DNA of 64,000 nt from positions 434,001-498,000 of the forward strand of contig NZ_CP043839.1 of the NCBI RefSeq assembly GCF_032878955.1, read 5' to 3'. Position 1 is the first letter of the stretch. The number at the start of each line of letters is the position of its first letter. Below, piece after piece: positions 51,845 to 59,439 of this stretch. The translations under genes and the position numbers were made by a program. The notes under the pieces were generated by a model. It had not been told where the DNA came from. It searched no databases and was given only the letters and a program-made list of their open reading frames with translations. This DNA comes from Butyricimonas paravirosa. GTDB lineage: Bacteria > Bacteroidota > Bacteroidia > Bacteroidales > Marinifilaceae.

Positions 51845-53941
51845 ATGATAGCAATCATAGCAGAGAAACCGAGTGTCGGTCAGGACATAGCCCGCGTAGT
51901 CGGGGCTACAGAAAAAATGGACGGCTACATAACAGGAAACGGCTACATGGTGACATGGGCGCTGGGACATTTAGTGTCGCTGGCATTGCCGGGAACATAC
52001 GGCTACACGAGGACCACCGCCGAAGACCTCCCGATGATTCCCGAACCGTTCCGCCTTGTGCCACGGCAGATACGCACGGACAGGGGGATGGTGACGGACA
52101 TCGCCGCCGGCAAACAGCTCAAAATCATTGATGAAGTATTCTCCAAATGCGACAGCATCATCGTGGCAACGGACGCGGGCCGCGAGGGGGAACTTATCTT
52201 CCGGTGGATATATTCTTATCTGGGCTATACCAAGCCCTTCAGACGGCTGTGGATCTCCTCGCTTACCGACGAGGCCATCCGCGAGGGCATGGCGAACCTC
52301 AGGGAGGGAAGCGGATACGACAGCCTCTATGCCGCCGCCGACAGCCGTGCGAAGGCCGACTGGCTGGTGGGCATGAACGCGAGCCGCGCCCTGGCGACAG
52401 CCTCCGGATCGGCGAACAACTCCATAGGCCGTGTGCAGACTCCCACGCTCGCCATGATATGCGCACGCTTCAAGGAAAACCGGAACTTCGTCTCCACTCC
52501 ATACTGGCAGCTGCATATCGCGCTGAAAAAAGACGACGTGCACCGGCAGTTCTTCAACCCGGAGGACTTCAGGGACAAGAATGGGGCGGAGGCCGCGTAC
52601 AGGCGCATTACTTCCGACTCTGTGGTGACCATAAATAAGGTAGAACGAAAGACGGTATTTCAGCAGGCTCCGCTTCTGTATGACCTTACCGCACTACAGA
52701 AGGACTGCAACATCCACCACGACCTTTCGGCGGACAAGACCCTTTCCATCGCCCAGTCCCTGTACGAAAAGAAACTGGTCTCCTACCCGAGAACGGGCAG
52801 CCGTTATATCCCGGAGGATGTCATGGCACATGTCCCGGCCTTGCTGGAAAAGGTCATCACCATGCCCTGGTTCAGGGAATACGGACGGACTTTCGACCTT
52901 TCCGGCCTGAACACCCGGAGCGTGGACGCCACGAAAGTGACCGACCACCATGCACTGATCGTCACGGGCGTCGTTCCCGAAGGGCTGTCCGAGGCGGAAG
53001 CGGTTGTTTATGAGATGATAGCCGGAAGGATGCTGGAAGCCTTCTCTCCACGCTGCGAGAAAGAGTCACTGAAGATGGAGTGCGTGTGCGAGGGTATGGA
53101 TTTCCGCTCACAATCCGCCGTCATCGTCAATCCCGGCTGGCGTGCCGTGTTCTCCCGGAAGGAAGACCGTGAAAAGGACGAGCCGGAAGGTAACGGGGGA
53201 ACGGCGGTGTTTGCCGAAGGCGAGGAAATCCCGGTCATGGGATACGGGCTGGCACAGAAAAAGACCCTGCCCAGACCCCTTTACACGGAAGCGACCTTGC
53301 TCACCGCCATGGAGAACTGCGGTAAGGAAATCGCTGACGGACAGGCACGGGAAGCGGTGAAGGAGCTGGGCATCGGCACGCCCGCTACCCGTGCCGCCAT
53401 CATCACGACCCTTTTCAAGCGTGACTATATCGAGCGTTCCGGCAAGAGCATCCGCCCGACGGAAAAGGGGCTTTACCTCTACGAGTCGGTCAAGGGCATG
53501 ATGGTGGCCGATGCCGAACTGACCGGTACATGGGAGAAGGCACTGGCACAGATAGAGGGGCACACCCTCGATCCGGAAAGCTTCATGCTCTCCATCCGGG
53601 AATACACCGGGAAAGTGACCGGTGAGATACTGCGTCTCAAATTCCCCGAACCGTCGTCACGCGCCTTTACCTGCCCCAAGTGCAAGACCGGCAATGTGAT
53701 AGTGAAGGCAAAAGTCGCCAAGTGCGACCATGAGGGGTGCGGACTGCTGGTGTTCCGCCGTTTCCTGAACAAGGAGCTGACCGACCAGCATCTGGAACAG
53801 CTTTTCTCTTCCGGCTCCACCAGGCTGATCAAGGGGGTCAAGGGCAAGAAAGGGGCCTCTTTCGACGCCGCGGTAGCCTTTGACGCGGACTTCAACCTGA
53901 AACTCTCGTTCCCCAAGCCCAAGGGAGGGAAGGGGAAATAA
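51845..53941 (+). CDS. topB: type IA DNA topoisomerase III
   Basis: 698 aa. N-terminal Toprim domain (AIIAEKPSVGQDIARVVGA; VATDAGREGELIFRWIY), then the active-site region LVSYPRTGSRYIPEDV with the catalytic Tyr, and HALIVTG. The C-terminus has a zinc-finger-like CPKCKTGN ... CDHEGCGLLVFRR. It relaxes negatively supercoiled or single-stranded-containing DNA and could help resolve transfer intermediates. A topB is standard in this part of Bacteroides elements. Structured element copy 6 begins 9 bp after the stop. Confidence 0.95.
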   Translation: MIAIIAEKPSVGQDIARVVGATEKMDGYITGNGYMVTWALGHLVSLALPGTYGYTRTTAEDLPMIPEPFRLVPRQIRTDRGMVTDIAAGKQLKIIDEVFSKCDSIIVATDAGREGELIFRWIYSYLGYTKPFRRLWISSLTDEAIREGMANLREGSGYDSLYAAADSRAKADWLVGMNASRALATASGSANNSIGRVQTPTLAMICARFKENRNFVSTPYWQLHIALKKDDVHRQFFNPEDFRDKNGAEAAYRRITSDSVVTINKVERKTVFQQAPLLYDLTALQKDCNIHHDLSADKTLSIAQSLYEKKLVSYPRTGSRYIPEDVMAHVPALLEKVITMPWFREYGRTFDLSGLNTRSVDATKVTDHHALIVTGVVPEGLSEAEAVVYEMIAGRMLEAFSPRCEKESLKMECVCEGMDFRSQSAVIVNPGWRAVFSRKEDREKDEPEGNGGTAVFAEGEEIPVMGYGLAQKKTLPRPLYTEATLLTAMENCGKEIADGQAREAVKELGIGTPATRAAIITTLFKRDYIERSGKSIRPTEKGLYLYESVKGMMVADAELTGTWEKALAQIEGHTLDPESFMLSIREYTGKVTGEILRLKFPEPSSRAFTCPKCKTGNVIVKAKVAKCDHEGCGLLVFRRFLNKELTDQHLEQLFSSGSTRLIKGVKGKKGASFDAAVAFDADFNLKLSFPKPKGGKGK

Positions 53942-53949
53942 TGCACTGC

Positions 53950-54111
53950 CATTCCAATTCAAGGGCAAAGGTAGCGGAACCGCCCGTTTCCACCCGCAAG
54001 GTCGGGCCTTGCAGGTTTCGGGGAAAATCATCCTCACTCGCGTTCCGGTATTTTCCCCGAAAACCTTGCCGGTGGAGGCGGTCCGCTTTCCGGCCCCTGA
54101 AATTGGAAATG
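53950..54111 (+). promoter_or_regulatory. structured intergenic element, copy 6 of 7
   Basis: Outer stem CATT-CCAATTCA-GGGC / GCCC-TGAAATTGG-AATG; inner stems GCGGAACCGCC/GGCGGTCCGC, TCCACC/GGTGGA, GCAAGG/CCTTGC and GGGGAAAAT/ATTTTCCCC. The core is ATCATCCTC ... CCGGTA. CAAAGGTA is at the left foot with CAAGG 23 bp in. It ends 30 bp before the 54142 start. Confidence 0.75.
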
Positions 54112-54141
54112 ACATGTTTCACCCATTAACCATATACGGTC

Positions 54142-54378
54142 ATGAAAACAAGGGAATGTATCGAAAAACTCAGGACAGCCAAATGGATAAGGATTATGGC
54201 ATTGGCCATTGTCGCCTTCATCGTGTTCAGCTATCTCCACTCAAGAGGAATATCGCCCGTATGGGCGGCAGTCGCCATCGTGTGTTTCAAGGGATTCTTC
54301 AGGTTTTTATATAAAATAGCCTGCCTGCTGGTAGCGGCGGCTATACTTTTCTGCATTCTCAGCTATCTGGTTTTCTAA
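54142..54378 (+). CDS. small membrane protein
   Basis: 78 aa with two or three hydrophobic segments (IMALAIVAFIVFSYL, VWAAVAIVCFKGFFRFLY, CLLVAAAILFCILSYLVF) and a basic N-terminus (MKTRECIEKLRTAKW). An inner-membrane location is expected; no function is recognised. It is directly led by structured element copy 6 and followed by a terminator-like hairpin. Confidence 0.65.
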   Translation: MKTRECIEKLRTAKWIRIMALAIVAFIVFSYLHSRGISPVWAAVAIVCFKGFFRFLYKIACLLVAAAILFCILSYLVF

Positions 54379-54435
54379 AGATACAGACATATGAAGCGGA
54401 TATACCATACAGGTCCAAATATCACCTCGCGGAAC

Positions 54436-54463
54436 AGGGCTGTCCTTTCGGGCGGCTCTTTTT
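54436..54463 (+). terminator. terminator after the small membrane protein gene
   Basis: AGGGCTGTCC pairs with GGGCGGCTCT (two G-U, one mismatch) around TTTC, followed by TTTTTG. The region 54464-54544 shows no gene. Confidence 0.5.
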
Positions 54464-54544
54464 GTTTCCCATGCCTTATGGAAATGAGAATGACGAGGAC
54501 ACGCATGGAAAAGACAGGGAAGCGCATACAGCCATTGACAGACC

Positions 54545-54700
54545 GTGAACTACAGGGCAAAGTTGGCAAACGCTTCTTTTCGGACGGCAAGGCCGGGCCC
54601 TTCGGGTTTCGCGGAAAAATCATCCTCGCTGCGCTCCGGTATTTTTCCCGAAAGCCTTGCCTTTCCGGAAGCGTTTACCGTAAAGCCCTTGTAGTTCAAC
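54545..54700 (+). promoter_or_regulatory. structured intergenic element, copy 7 of 7
   Basis: Outer stem GTGAACTACAGGGC / GCCCTTGTAGTTCAAC; inner stems AAACGCTTC/GAAGCGTTT, GGCAAGGC/GCCTTGCC, TTTCG/CGAAA and GGAAAAAT/ATTTTTCC. The core is ATCATCCTCGC ... CCGGTA. The left foot reads CAAAGTTG, CAAGG 22 bp in. A CGGGCT/AGCCCG hairpin follows before the 54744 gene. The apical half is nearly identical to copy 5 while the outer stems differ completely. Confidence 0.75.
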
Positions 54701-54743
54701 GGGCTGCCAAAGCCCGGATATTCACAATTAAAATTATAAAGTC

Positions 54744-54959
54744 ATGAACCAAGCAATCATCTCAAGACCGCCGATGGCACCGGTGCAGATGCCGATGCCC
54801 GCAACAAGAAGAAAAAGGACAGTGGAGCCGAATCCCGTAGTCAAGTTCCCGCCAAGAGGCACAGGACCGGTACACATCTCCACGCTGCTGAACCCCATCC
54901 TGGAAATATGCCACCATCCCGACAGGGACAGGCTGCTGGCGGAGTTCTTCAACCAATAA
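54744..54959 (+). CDS. small Pro-rich hypothetical protein
   Basis: 71 aa, basic and Pro-rich N-terminus (ISRPPMAPVQMPMPATRRKR), helical end (LNPILEICHHPDRDRLLAEF). It lies 36 bp before the PRTRC E gene and behind structured element copy 7, so it probably heads the PRTRC operon. Function unknown. Confidence 0.6.
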   Translation: MNQAIISRPPMAPVQMPMPATRRKRTVEPNPVVKFPPRGTGPVHISTLLNPILEICHHPDRDRLLAEFFNQ

Positions 54960-54995
54960 AAAATACGATTATTCACACTTTAAATTATTACAGTT

Positions 54996-55973
54996 ATGTT
55001 TTTTACAGCAATCAACCAGATGATGACCGAGGGCGTGGACCTCACGATAGTCATCCGCAAAGCGAACGGACAAATGGCGGTATCCACACTGCCGAAGTCG
55101 AACGGGCTGAAGGACGAGGCCCAGAACCACATCGTGCCCCTGACGGTCAGCGGACTGCCGGAGGAACTGGACGCGGGATTCCTGCAAACCGTCGCCCGGC
55201 CGATACAGAAGGTGGCGGGACTGATCACCAACATGGCGCAGTTCGAGGCGCAGGCTGACAAGGCCGCTGCCGACAGCAAGGCGGCGAAGGAAGAAAAAGC
55301 CAAAGAGACGAAGGAGGAGAAGGAGAAACGCGAGAAGTACGAGAAGCATCTCAAGAAGGCGGAGGAACTGATTGCCGCCGGGAAGCACAGCGAGGCTGTC
55401 TCCGCACTCGGCCAGGCACGCCTCCATGCCAAGCCGCAAGACCTGAAGAAGATTGACAGCATGGTGGAGGAACAGAAGAAGGCGATGAACAAGGGCAGCC
55501 TGTTCGAGCTGATGGATGAACCGGCACCGCAACCGCAGCCACAGCCACAGCAGCAACCGCAACCTATGGCGGCAACGGCACAACAGCCACAGCCACGACC
55601 AATGGCAGTTCCCGTGCAGCAACCGCCCTATCCGCCGCAGCCCCAGGCTCCGAGACCGATAGCAGGACAACCGCAGCGGCCTATGACGGCACAACCGCTG
55701 CAACAGCCTTCGATGTGGCCACCGCAACAACCGCCGCAAAGACCGCTTCCGCCACAGCCGCAATATGCCGGACAACAGCCTACGGCTCCGCAGCCTCCAT
55801 ACGGGGCACAGTCTGACACGCACTGGCAGGAACAGGCATTCTCTCCCGAAGACTACCCTGCGCAATATCCCGCGGACGGAGAAATCAATTACAATCCCAA
55901 GGATTACGAGGAATATCCCGATTTTCCCCAATCCATGTTAGAACCCAAGTATTCACCTTATCAGACAGTTTAA
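54996..55973 (+). CDS. PRTRC system protein E
   Basis: 325 aa. The N-terminal 80 residues (MFFTAINQMMTEGVDLTIVI, IVPLTVSGLPEELDAGF) match the PRTRC E family. Residues about 85-165 are a Lys/Glu coiled coil, then a long Pro/Gln-rich low-complexity tail (QPQPQPQQQPQP) of about 120 residues. PRTRC cassettes (ParB-related, ThiF-related) are found on plasmids and integrative elements. The first in a run of E, C, F, B and ThiF genes; no parB or JAB-like A gene is seen here. Confidence 0.8.
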   Translation: MFFTAINQMMTEGVDLTIVIRKANGQMAVSTLPKSNGLKDEAQNHIVPLTVSGLPEELDAGFLQTVARPIQKVAGLITNMAQFEAQADKAAADSKAAKEEKAKETKEEKEKREKYEKHLKKAEELIAAGKHSEAVSALGQARLHAKPQDLKKIDSMVEEQKKAMNKGSLFELMDEPAPQPQPQPQQQPQPMAATAQQPQPRPMAVPVQQPPYPPQPQAPRPIAGQPQRPMTAQPLQQPSMWPPQQPPQRPLPPQPQYAGQQPTAPQPPYGAQSDTHWQEQAFSPEDYPAQYPADGEINYNPKDYEEYPDFPQSMLEPKYSPYQTV

Positions 55974-55977
55974 GATT

Positions 55978-56199
55978 ATGGCACTCGAAATCACAGGAAT
56001 GACACGCTCGTTCACGTTCAAGAAAGGCAGCGGAATGATTACGCTCGACGATCCCAACCCGTCGGACAGCCCCGAAATGGTCATGAGTTACTACTCCAAC
56101 TTCTACCCGGAGCTGACCACGGCGACGGTACACGGACCGGTCATCAAGAATGACAAGGCGGTGTACGAGTTCAAGACCACCATCGGGACAAAAGGATAG
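55978..56199 (+). CDS. PRTRC system protein C (possible ubiquitin-like protein)
   Basis: 73 aa starting 4 bp after the E gene. RSFTFKKGSGMITLDDPNP and MSYYSNFYPELTTATVHGP suggest a compact beta-grasp-like fold, and the chain ends in a free Gly (TTIGTKG). PRTRC C proteins have been proposed as ubiquitin-like partners of the ThiF/E1-like protein of the same cassette. The C-terminal Gly is what such an E1 would activate; conjugation is not shown. Confidence 0.75.
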   Translation: MALEITGMTRSFTFKKGSGMITLDDPNPSDSPEMVMSYYSNFYPELTTATVHGPVIKNDKAVYEFKTTIGTKG

Positions 56200-56205
56200 G
56201 AAACC

Positions 56206-56370
56206 ATGAAGAAGGACAATAAAAAGAAGAAATCATGTGTACCATTGGACGAACATCAGTCGGCACTGCTCGCAAGGCTCATCATCGGCCAGACAGAACG
56301 GAATGTACGACACGGTGTGAACAGGACAGAACGGATTACGGCTCCAAGCGGGGCCGTAATTCTTTTCTGA
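56206..56370 (+). CDS. short ORF overlapping the PRTRC F start in another frame
   Basis: 54 aa, starting MKKDNKKKKSCVPLDEHQSA and ending GAVILF. It begins 6 bp after the C gene stop and reads like a natural basic peptide, whereas the same bases in the F frame give Thr/Arg-rich sequence. Either it is a separate small gene, or the real N-terminus of F joined to the rest by a frameshift. Confidence 0.4.
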   Translation: MKKDNKKKKSCVPLDEHQSALLARLIIGQTERNVRHGVNRTERITAPSGAVILF

Positions 56371-57317
56371 ATACGGCACTTGCCCCGATAGCACAGAAAA
56401 GTATTGTCGTGGATTCATACGGCAGTAATGGCATCAACGTGATTACGCAGGAAAACTACGAGTTCCTGCGTGACTCGTTTTTCAACTATGCCCTTTTGTT
56501 GAAACAGGAAGCGGTGCATACTCCGGGCAAAAGTATCGGGGCAAGCATAGCCAATCTGTACGACGAGATGGACAAACTTGTCGGGGAAGGGATGAATGTG
56601 AATATCGAACAGGATAACGGCAGGCTCTATTTCAATCTGTGGAAGTGTCACAAATGGGGCGAACTGACCTTGTACTATTTCCCGATGAAATTCGTTGAAT
56701 CTCTCAATTCTACGCTCAGGAGGATTTCCATTACATTCATTAACAAGCTGATGTGGGCAAACGGAATCTCTACCATTTTGGACGAAGAGGACACGGATTA
56801 TATATTCATGTGGCTGAAAGAGGATGATCCGCAGGAGGAGGAAGAGGAAACTGTCAAAAGACTGGAACTGGTACGGTCATACGAGAAAGGGAAAATCGGC
56901 AGGCTGCTAAAGCATGTTGAAAAAAAGTCCTATTACAAGGATTTGCCGAAGGCACTTGAAAAATACACCCCGCAAAACGACTTCGAGCGTTCCATTGTCG
57001 GAGCGATGAAAAAGGGATTGCCCTTCCTTAACCCGGAACACGGTATCATGCAATACGGCTATGATGCCTTTTACGAGGAGGAACCGGATTTTCAGCCGAT
57101 GCGTCTGGATCAGCAGATAAGGGTGGTCTATGACTGCGACGACATGGTGTCCGAATATCTGGTGGACTATTACAATAATAACAGCCAGGAGACATACGAT
57201 ATCATCCCGATTACCACCTGTGCCCTGTCACCGGAAACCGACCGCCTGTTTATCATGGATGACTATCCGGAACGGTTCTTCAAGTGGGCGGATGAATTTA
57301 TTAACATTGTATATTGA
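56235..57317 (+). CDS. PRTRC system protein F (N-terminus uncertain)
   Basis: Up to 360 aa. From about residue 43 (LNTALAPIAQKSIVVDSYGS) the sequence looks like a genuine helical protein with EELTLYYFPMKFVE-like GELTLYYFPMKFVESLNSTL and an acidic segment DDPQEEEEETVKR. The first 43 residues look out of frame (see the 56206 ORF), so a frameshift or a downstream non-ATG start is possible. Order in the cassette (E, C, F, B, ThiF) supports F; sequence alone does not prove it. Confidence 0.65.
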   Translation: MCTIGRTSVGTARKAHHRPDRTECTTRCEQDRTDYGSKRGRNSFLNTALAPIAQKSIVVDSYGSNGINVITQENYEFLRDSFFNYALLLKQEAVHTPGKSIGASIANLYDEMDKLVGEGMNVNIEQDNGRLYFNLWKCHKWGELTLYYFPMKFVESLNSTLRRISITFINKLMWANGISTILDEEDTDYIFMWLKEDDPQEEEEETVKRLELVRSYEKGKIGRLLKHVEKKSYYKDLPKALEKYTPQNDFERSIVGAMKKGLPFLNPEHGIMQYGYDAFYEEEPDFQPMRLDQQIRVVYDCDDMVSEYLVDYYNNNSQETYDIIPITTCALSPETDRLFIMDDYPERFFKWADEFINIVY

Positions 57318-57323
57318 AAGATT

Positions 57324-58043
57324 ATGGTAGAAACGAATGAACTTACAAGAAAACTGAGGACGCTGCTTCATCCGAGGGCGGCGTTGATTGTCTATGCGGA
57401 AGAGAATGACAACCACAGCACGGATGACGACGGTTATTTTATCGAAGTCAGGGACATAGACGAAAATGGGACAATGGGCGAAGGCCGTCCGGTGACGGTG
57501 GAGTTCATGAACGAACTGGTACGGGGCTATTCCGAAAGCCACAGTGTGACACCATACGGCAGGATACCGTCCAACCTGCTGTGGTTTGACCCGCGCAAGG
57601 GCAGTGAGAAATACATCTGGTACAACCCGCCCCAAAAGCGCATGATGTTCTTCCATGACATCCTGAAGATTGAAAGCGCGGAATACAACCTGCCGGGCGT
57701 GATCTATGAGGCCGGAGAAAACCGTCTGAATGTCTATGCCTATACAGATGTTGAACTGACAGACAATTCGGACCTTTTTGCGGCTCCGTTCTTCAATGTG
57801 ACGGGAGCGAGCGTCTGTCTGGGCTCCGCAAAAATTGAGAAGCCGAAAGACCTGACCTACACGAACCTGCTGGAGTATTGGGAAAAGAGGTTCTGGCTGA
57901 CGGAGTTCTCCCATCTGGGTGGAGGTGGGAACCCCACGAAATCCAATCTGGTACTGGTAACGAAAGCGGCAAAGGACAAGCCTTTTGACCTTGACGAACT
58001 GCAACCTTTAAAAAAACTGAAACTAAAAGACATATTGCGATGA
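57324..58043 (+). CDS. PRTRC system protein B
   Basis: 239 aa. VETNELTRKLRTLLHPRAAL at the N-terminus, then PSNLLWFDPRKGSEKYIWYN, YNPPQKRMMFFHD and a C-terminal FSHLGGGGNPTKSNLV. This matches the PRTRC B family, which has been compared to E2-like folds. It overlaps the ThiF gene by 4 bp (ATGA), so the two are coupled. Confidence 0.8.
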   Translation: MVETNELTRKLRTLLHPRAALIVYAEENDNHSTDDDGYFIEVRDIDENGTMGEGRPVTVEFMNELVRGYSESHSVTPYGRIPSNLLWFDPRKGSEKYIWYNPPQKRMMFFHDILKIESAEYNLPGVIYEAGENRLNVYAYTDVELTDNSDLFAAPFFNVTGASVCLGSAKIEKPKDLTYTNLLEYWEKRFWLTEFSHLGGGGNPTKSNLVLVTKAAKDKPFDLDELQPLKKLKLKDILR

Positions 58044-58828
58044 AAAGAGTACATTATACAGACAGTTACCTGATGAACCCGCAACATCCGGTGACGGTAA
58101 ACATCATAGGCGCGGGCGGTACAGGCTCGCAAGTGCTGACCGGTATGGCAAGACTGGATGTCACGCTCCGTGCACTCGGACATCCGGGATTGTTCGTAAC
58201 GGTCTACGATCCAGACATCGTGACGGACGCAAACATTGGGCGGCAGCTCTTCGGACCGTCGGACCTGGGACTGAACAAGTCACAATGTCTGGTCACAAGG
58301 ATAAACAATTTTTTCGGAAACGACTGGAAAGCGGAGGCGAGTTTCTATCCGTCGGTATTGAAGGAGGTAAAGCGGACCGAAATTGCGAACATCACCATTA
58401 CCTGTACGGATAATATAAAATCCAGACTCGATTTGTGGAACGTGCTTGCGAAAGTTCCTTCATCCTCCTATACGGACAATAACACGCCGCTCTACTGGAT
58501 GGATTTCGGGAATACAAAGACCGCCGGGCAGGTTGTACTGGGAACCGTGCCGAAGAAAATCAAACAGCCGGTTTCCACGATGTATGAAACGGTCGGCTCA
58601 CTGAAAGTCATTACCCGTTTTGTGAAATATGCGAGAGTGAAAGAAGTGGATTCCGGACCGAGTTGCTCACTGGCAGAGGCATTGGAAAAACAGGATCTGT
58701 TTATCAACTCCACGCTGGCGCAACTCGGCTGCAATATCCTCTGGAAAATGTTCCGCCACGGGATGATTGAGCATCACGGGCTGTTCCTGAACTTAGAAAC
58801 GATGAAAGTCAATCCGATAGGGGTATAA
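58040..58828 (+). CDS. PRTRC ThiF-family E1-like protein
   Basis: 262 aa. Rossmann adenylation signature VNIIGAGGTGSQVLTGMARL, then TVYDPDIVTDANIGRQLF with the characteristic acidic and Arg residues of E1/ThiF/MoeB proteins, and TITCTDNIKSRLDLW. It should adenylate the C-terminus of a small protein, with the 55978 product as the obvious candidate. It is the last gene of the PRTRC operon. Confidence 0.88.
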   Translation: MKRVHYTDSYLMNPQHPVTVNIIGAGGTGSQVLTGMARLDVTLRALGHPGLFVTVYDPDIVTDANIGRQLFGPSDLGLNKSQCLVTRINNFFGNDWKAEASFYPSVLKEVKRTEIANITITCTDNIKSRLDLWNVLAKVPSSSYTDNNTPLYWMDFGNTKTAGQVVLGTVPKKIKQPVSTMYETVGSLKVITRFVKYARVKEVDSGPSCSLAEALEKQDLFINSTLAQLGCNILWKMFRHGMIEHHGLFLNLETMKVNPIGV

Positions 58829-58904
58829 GACAGGCAAAAGCAAATATGAAAAAGTGGAACCGCCTTGCCGGAAAAGTTTCTGCAAAATAATATCATTCAA
58901 TTCA

Positions 58905-58934
58905 TTGCGGAATGAGAAATTATTTGTACTTTTG
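58905..58934 (+). promoter_or_regulatory. promoter of the fimbrial leader
   Basis: TTG at 58905-58907 and TACTTTTG at 58927-58934 with 19 bp between them fit the Bacteroidetes consensus closely. The leader ORF starts at 58969. Bases 58829-58904 carry no other signal. Confidence 0.65.
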
Positions 58935-58968
58935 CTATTGTATTTCGAGAATGTTTTGTTAACGATGT

Positions 58969-59235
<267 letters not shown>

Positions 59236-59348
59236 ATACCAATCACTTACGGAGAGTCCGTTTTCCGGAATATCTCTCCTTTCCACGTTATTATCCGAAC
59301 CTTTACATGCCGCCCTCACCAATCGGGGGCGCGTATCGTCATATCCGT

Positions 59349-59409
59349 CGGCGGTGTATGCCGGAGCATGGAACAACAATGCCCGCATACGCCGCCGATA
59401 TGCTTTTTT
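59349..59409 (+). terminator. terminator-like hairpin inside the fimbrial leader
   Basis: CGGCGGTGTATGC (59349-59361) pairs with GCATACGCCGCCG (59385-59397), 13 bp with one G-U, and GCAT/ATGC extend it within the loop. A six-T run (59404-59409) follows. It stands between the leader stop at 59235 and the first fimbrial gene at 59440. A ribosome in an alternative frame would pass through it. Confidence 0.6.
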
Positions 59410-59439
59410 ATTAACCCGTAACAACAAATCTTATCAAAT

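Noticed and set aside
25653..54700. The seven folded elements as insertion-sequence ends or plain terminators
   Set aside because: They encode nothing, share no flanking duplications, have different outer stems, and all lie before start codons with no T-tract after the outer stem.
54391..54747. Plus-strand ORF of 118 codons between the small membrane protein and the 54744 gene
   Set aside because: It spans a terminator-like hairpin and all of structured element copy 7, so its length reflects the repeat rather than coding.
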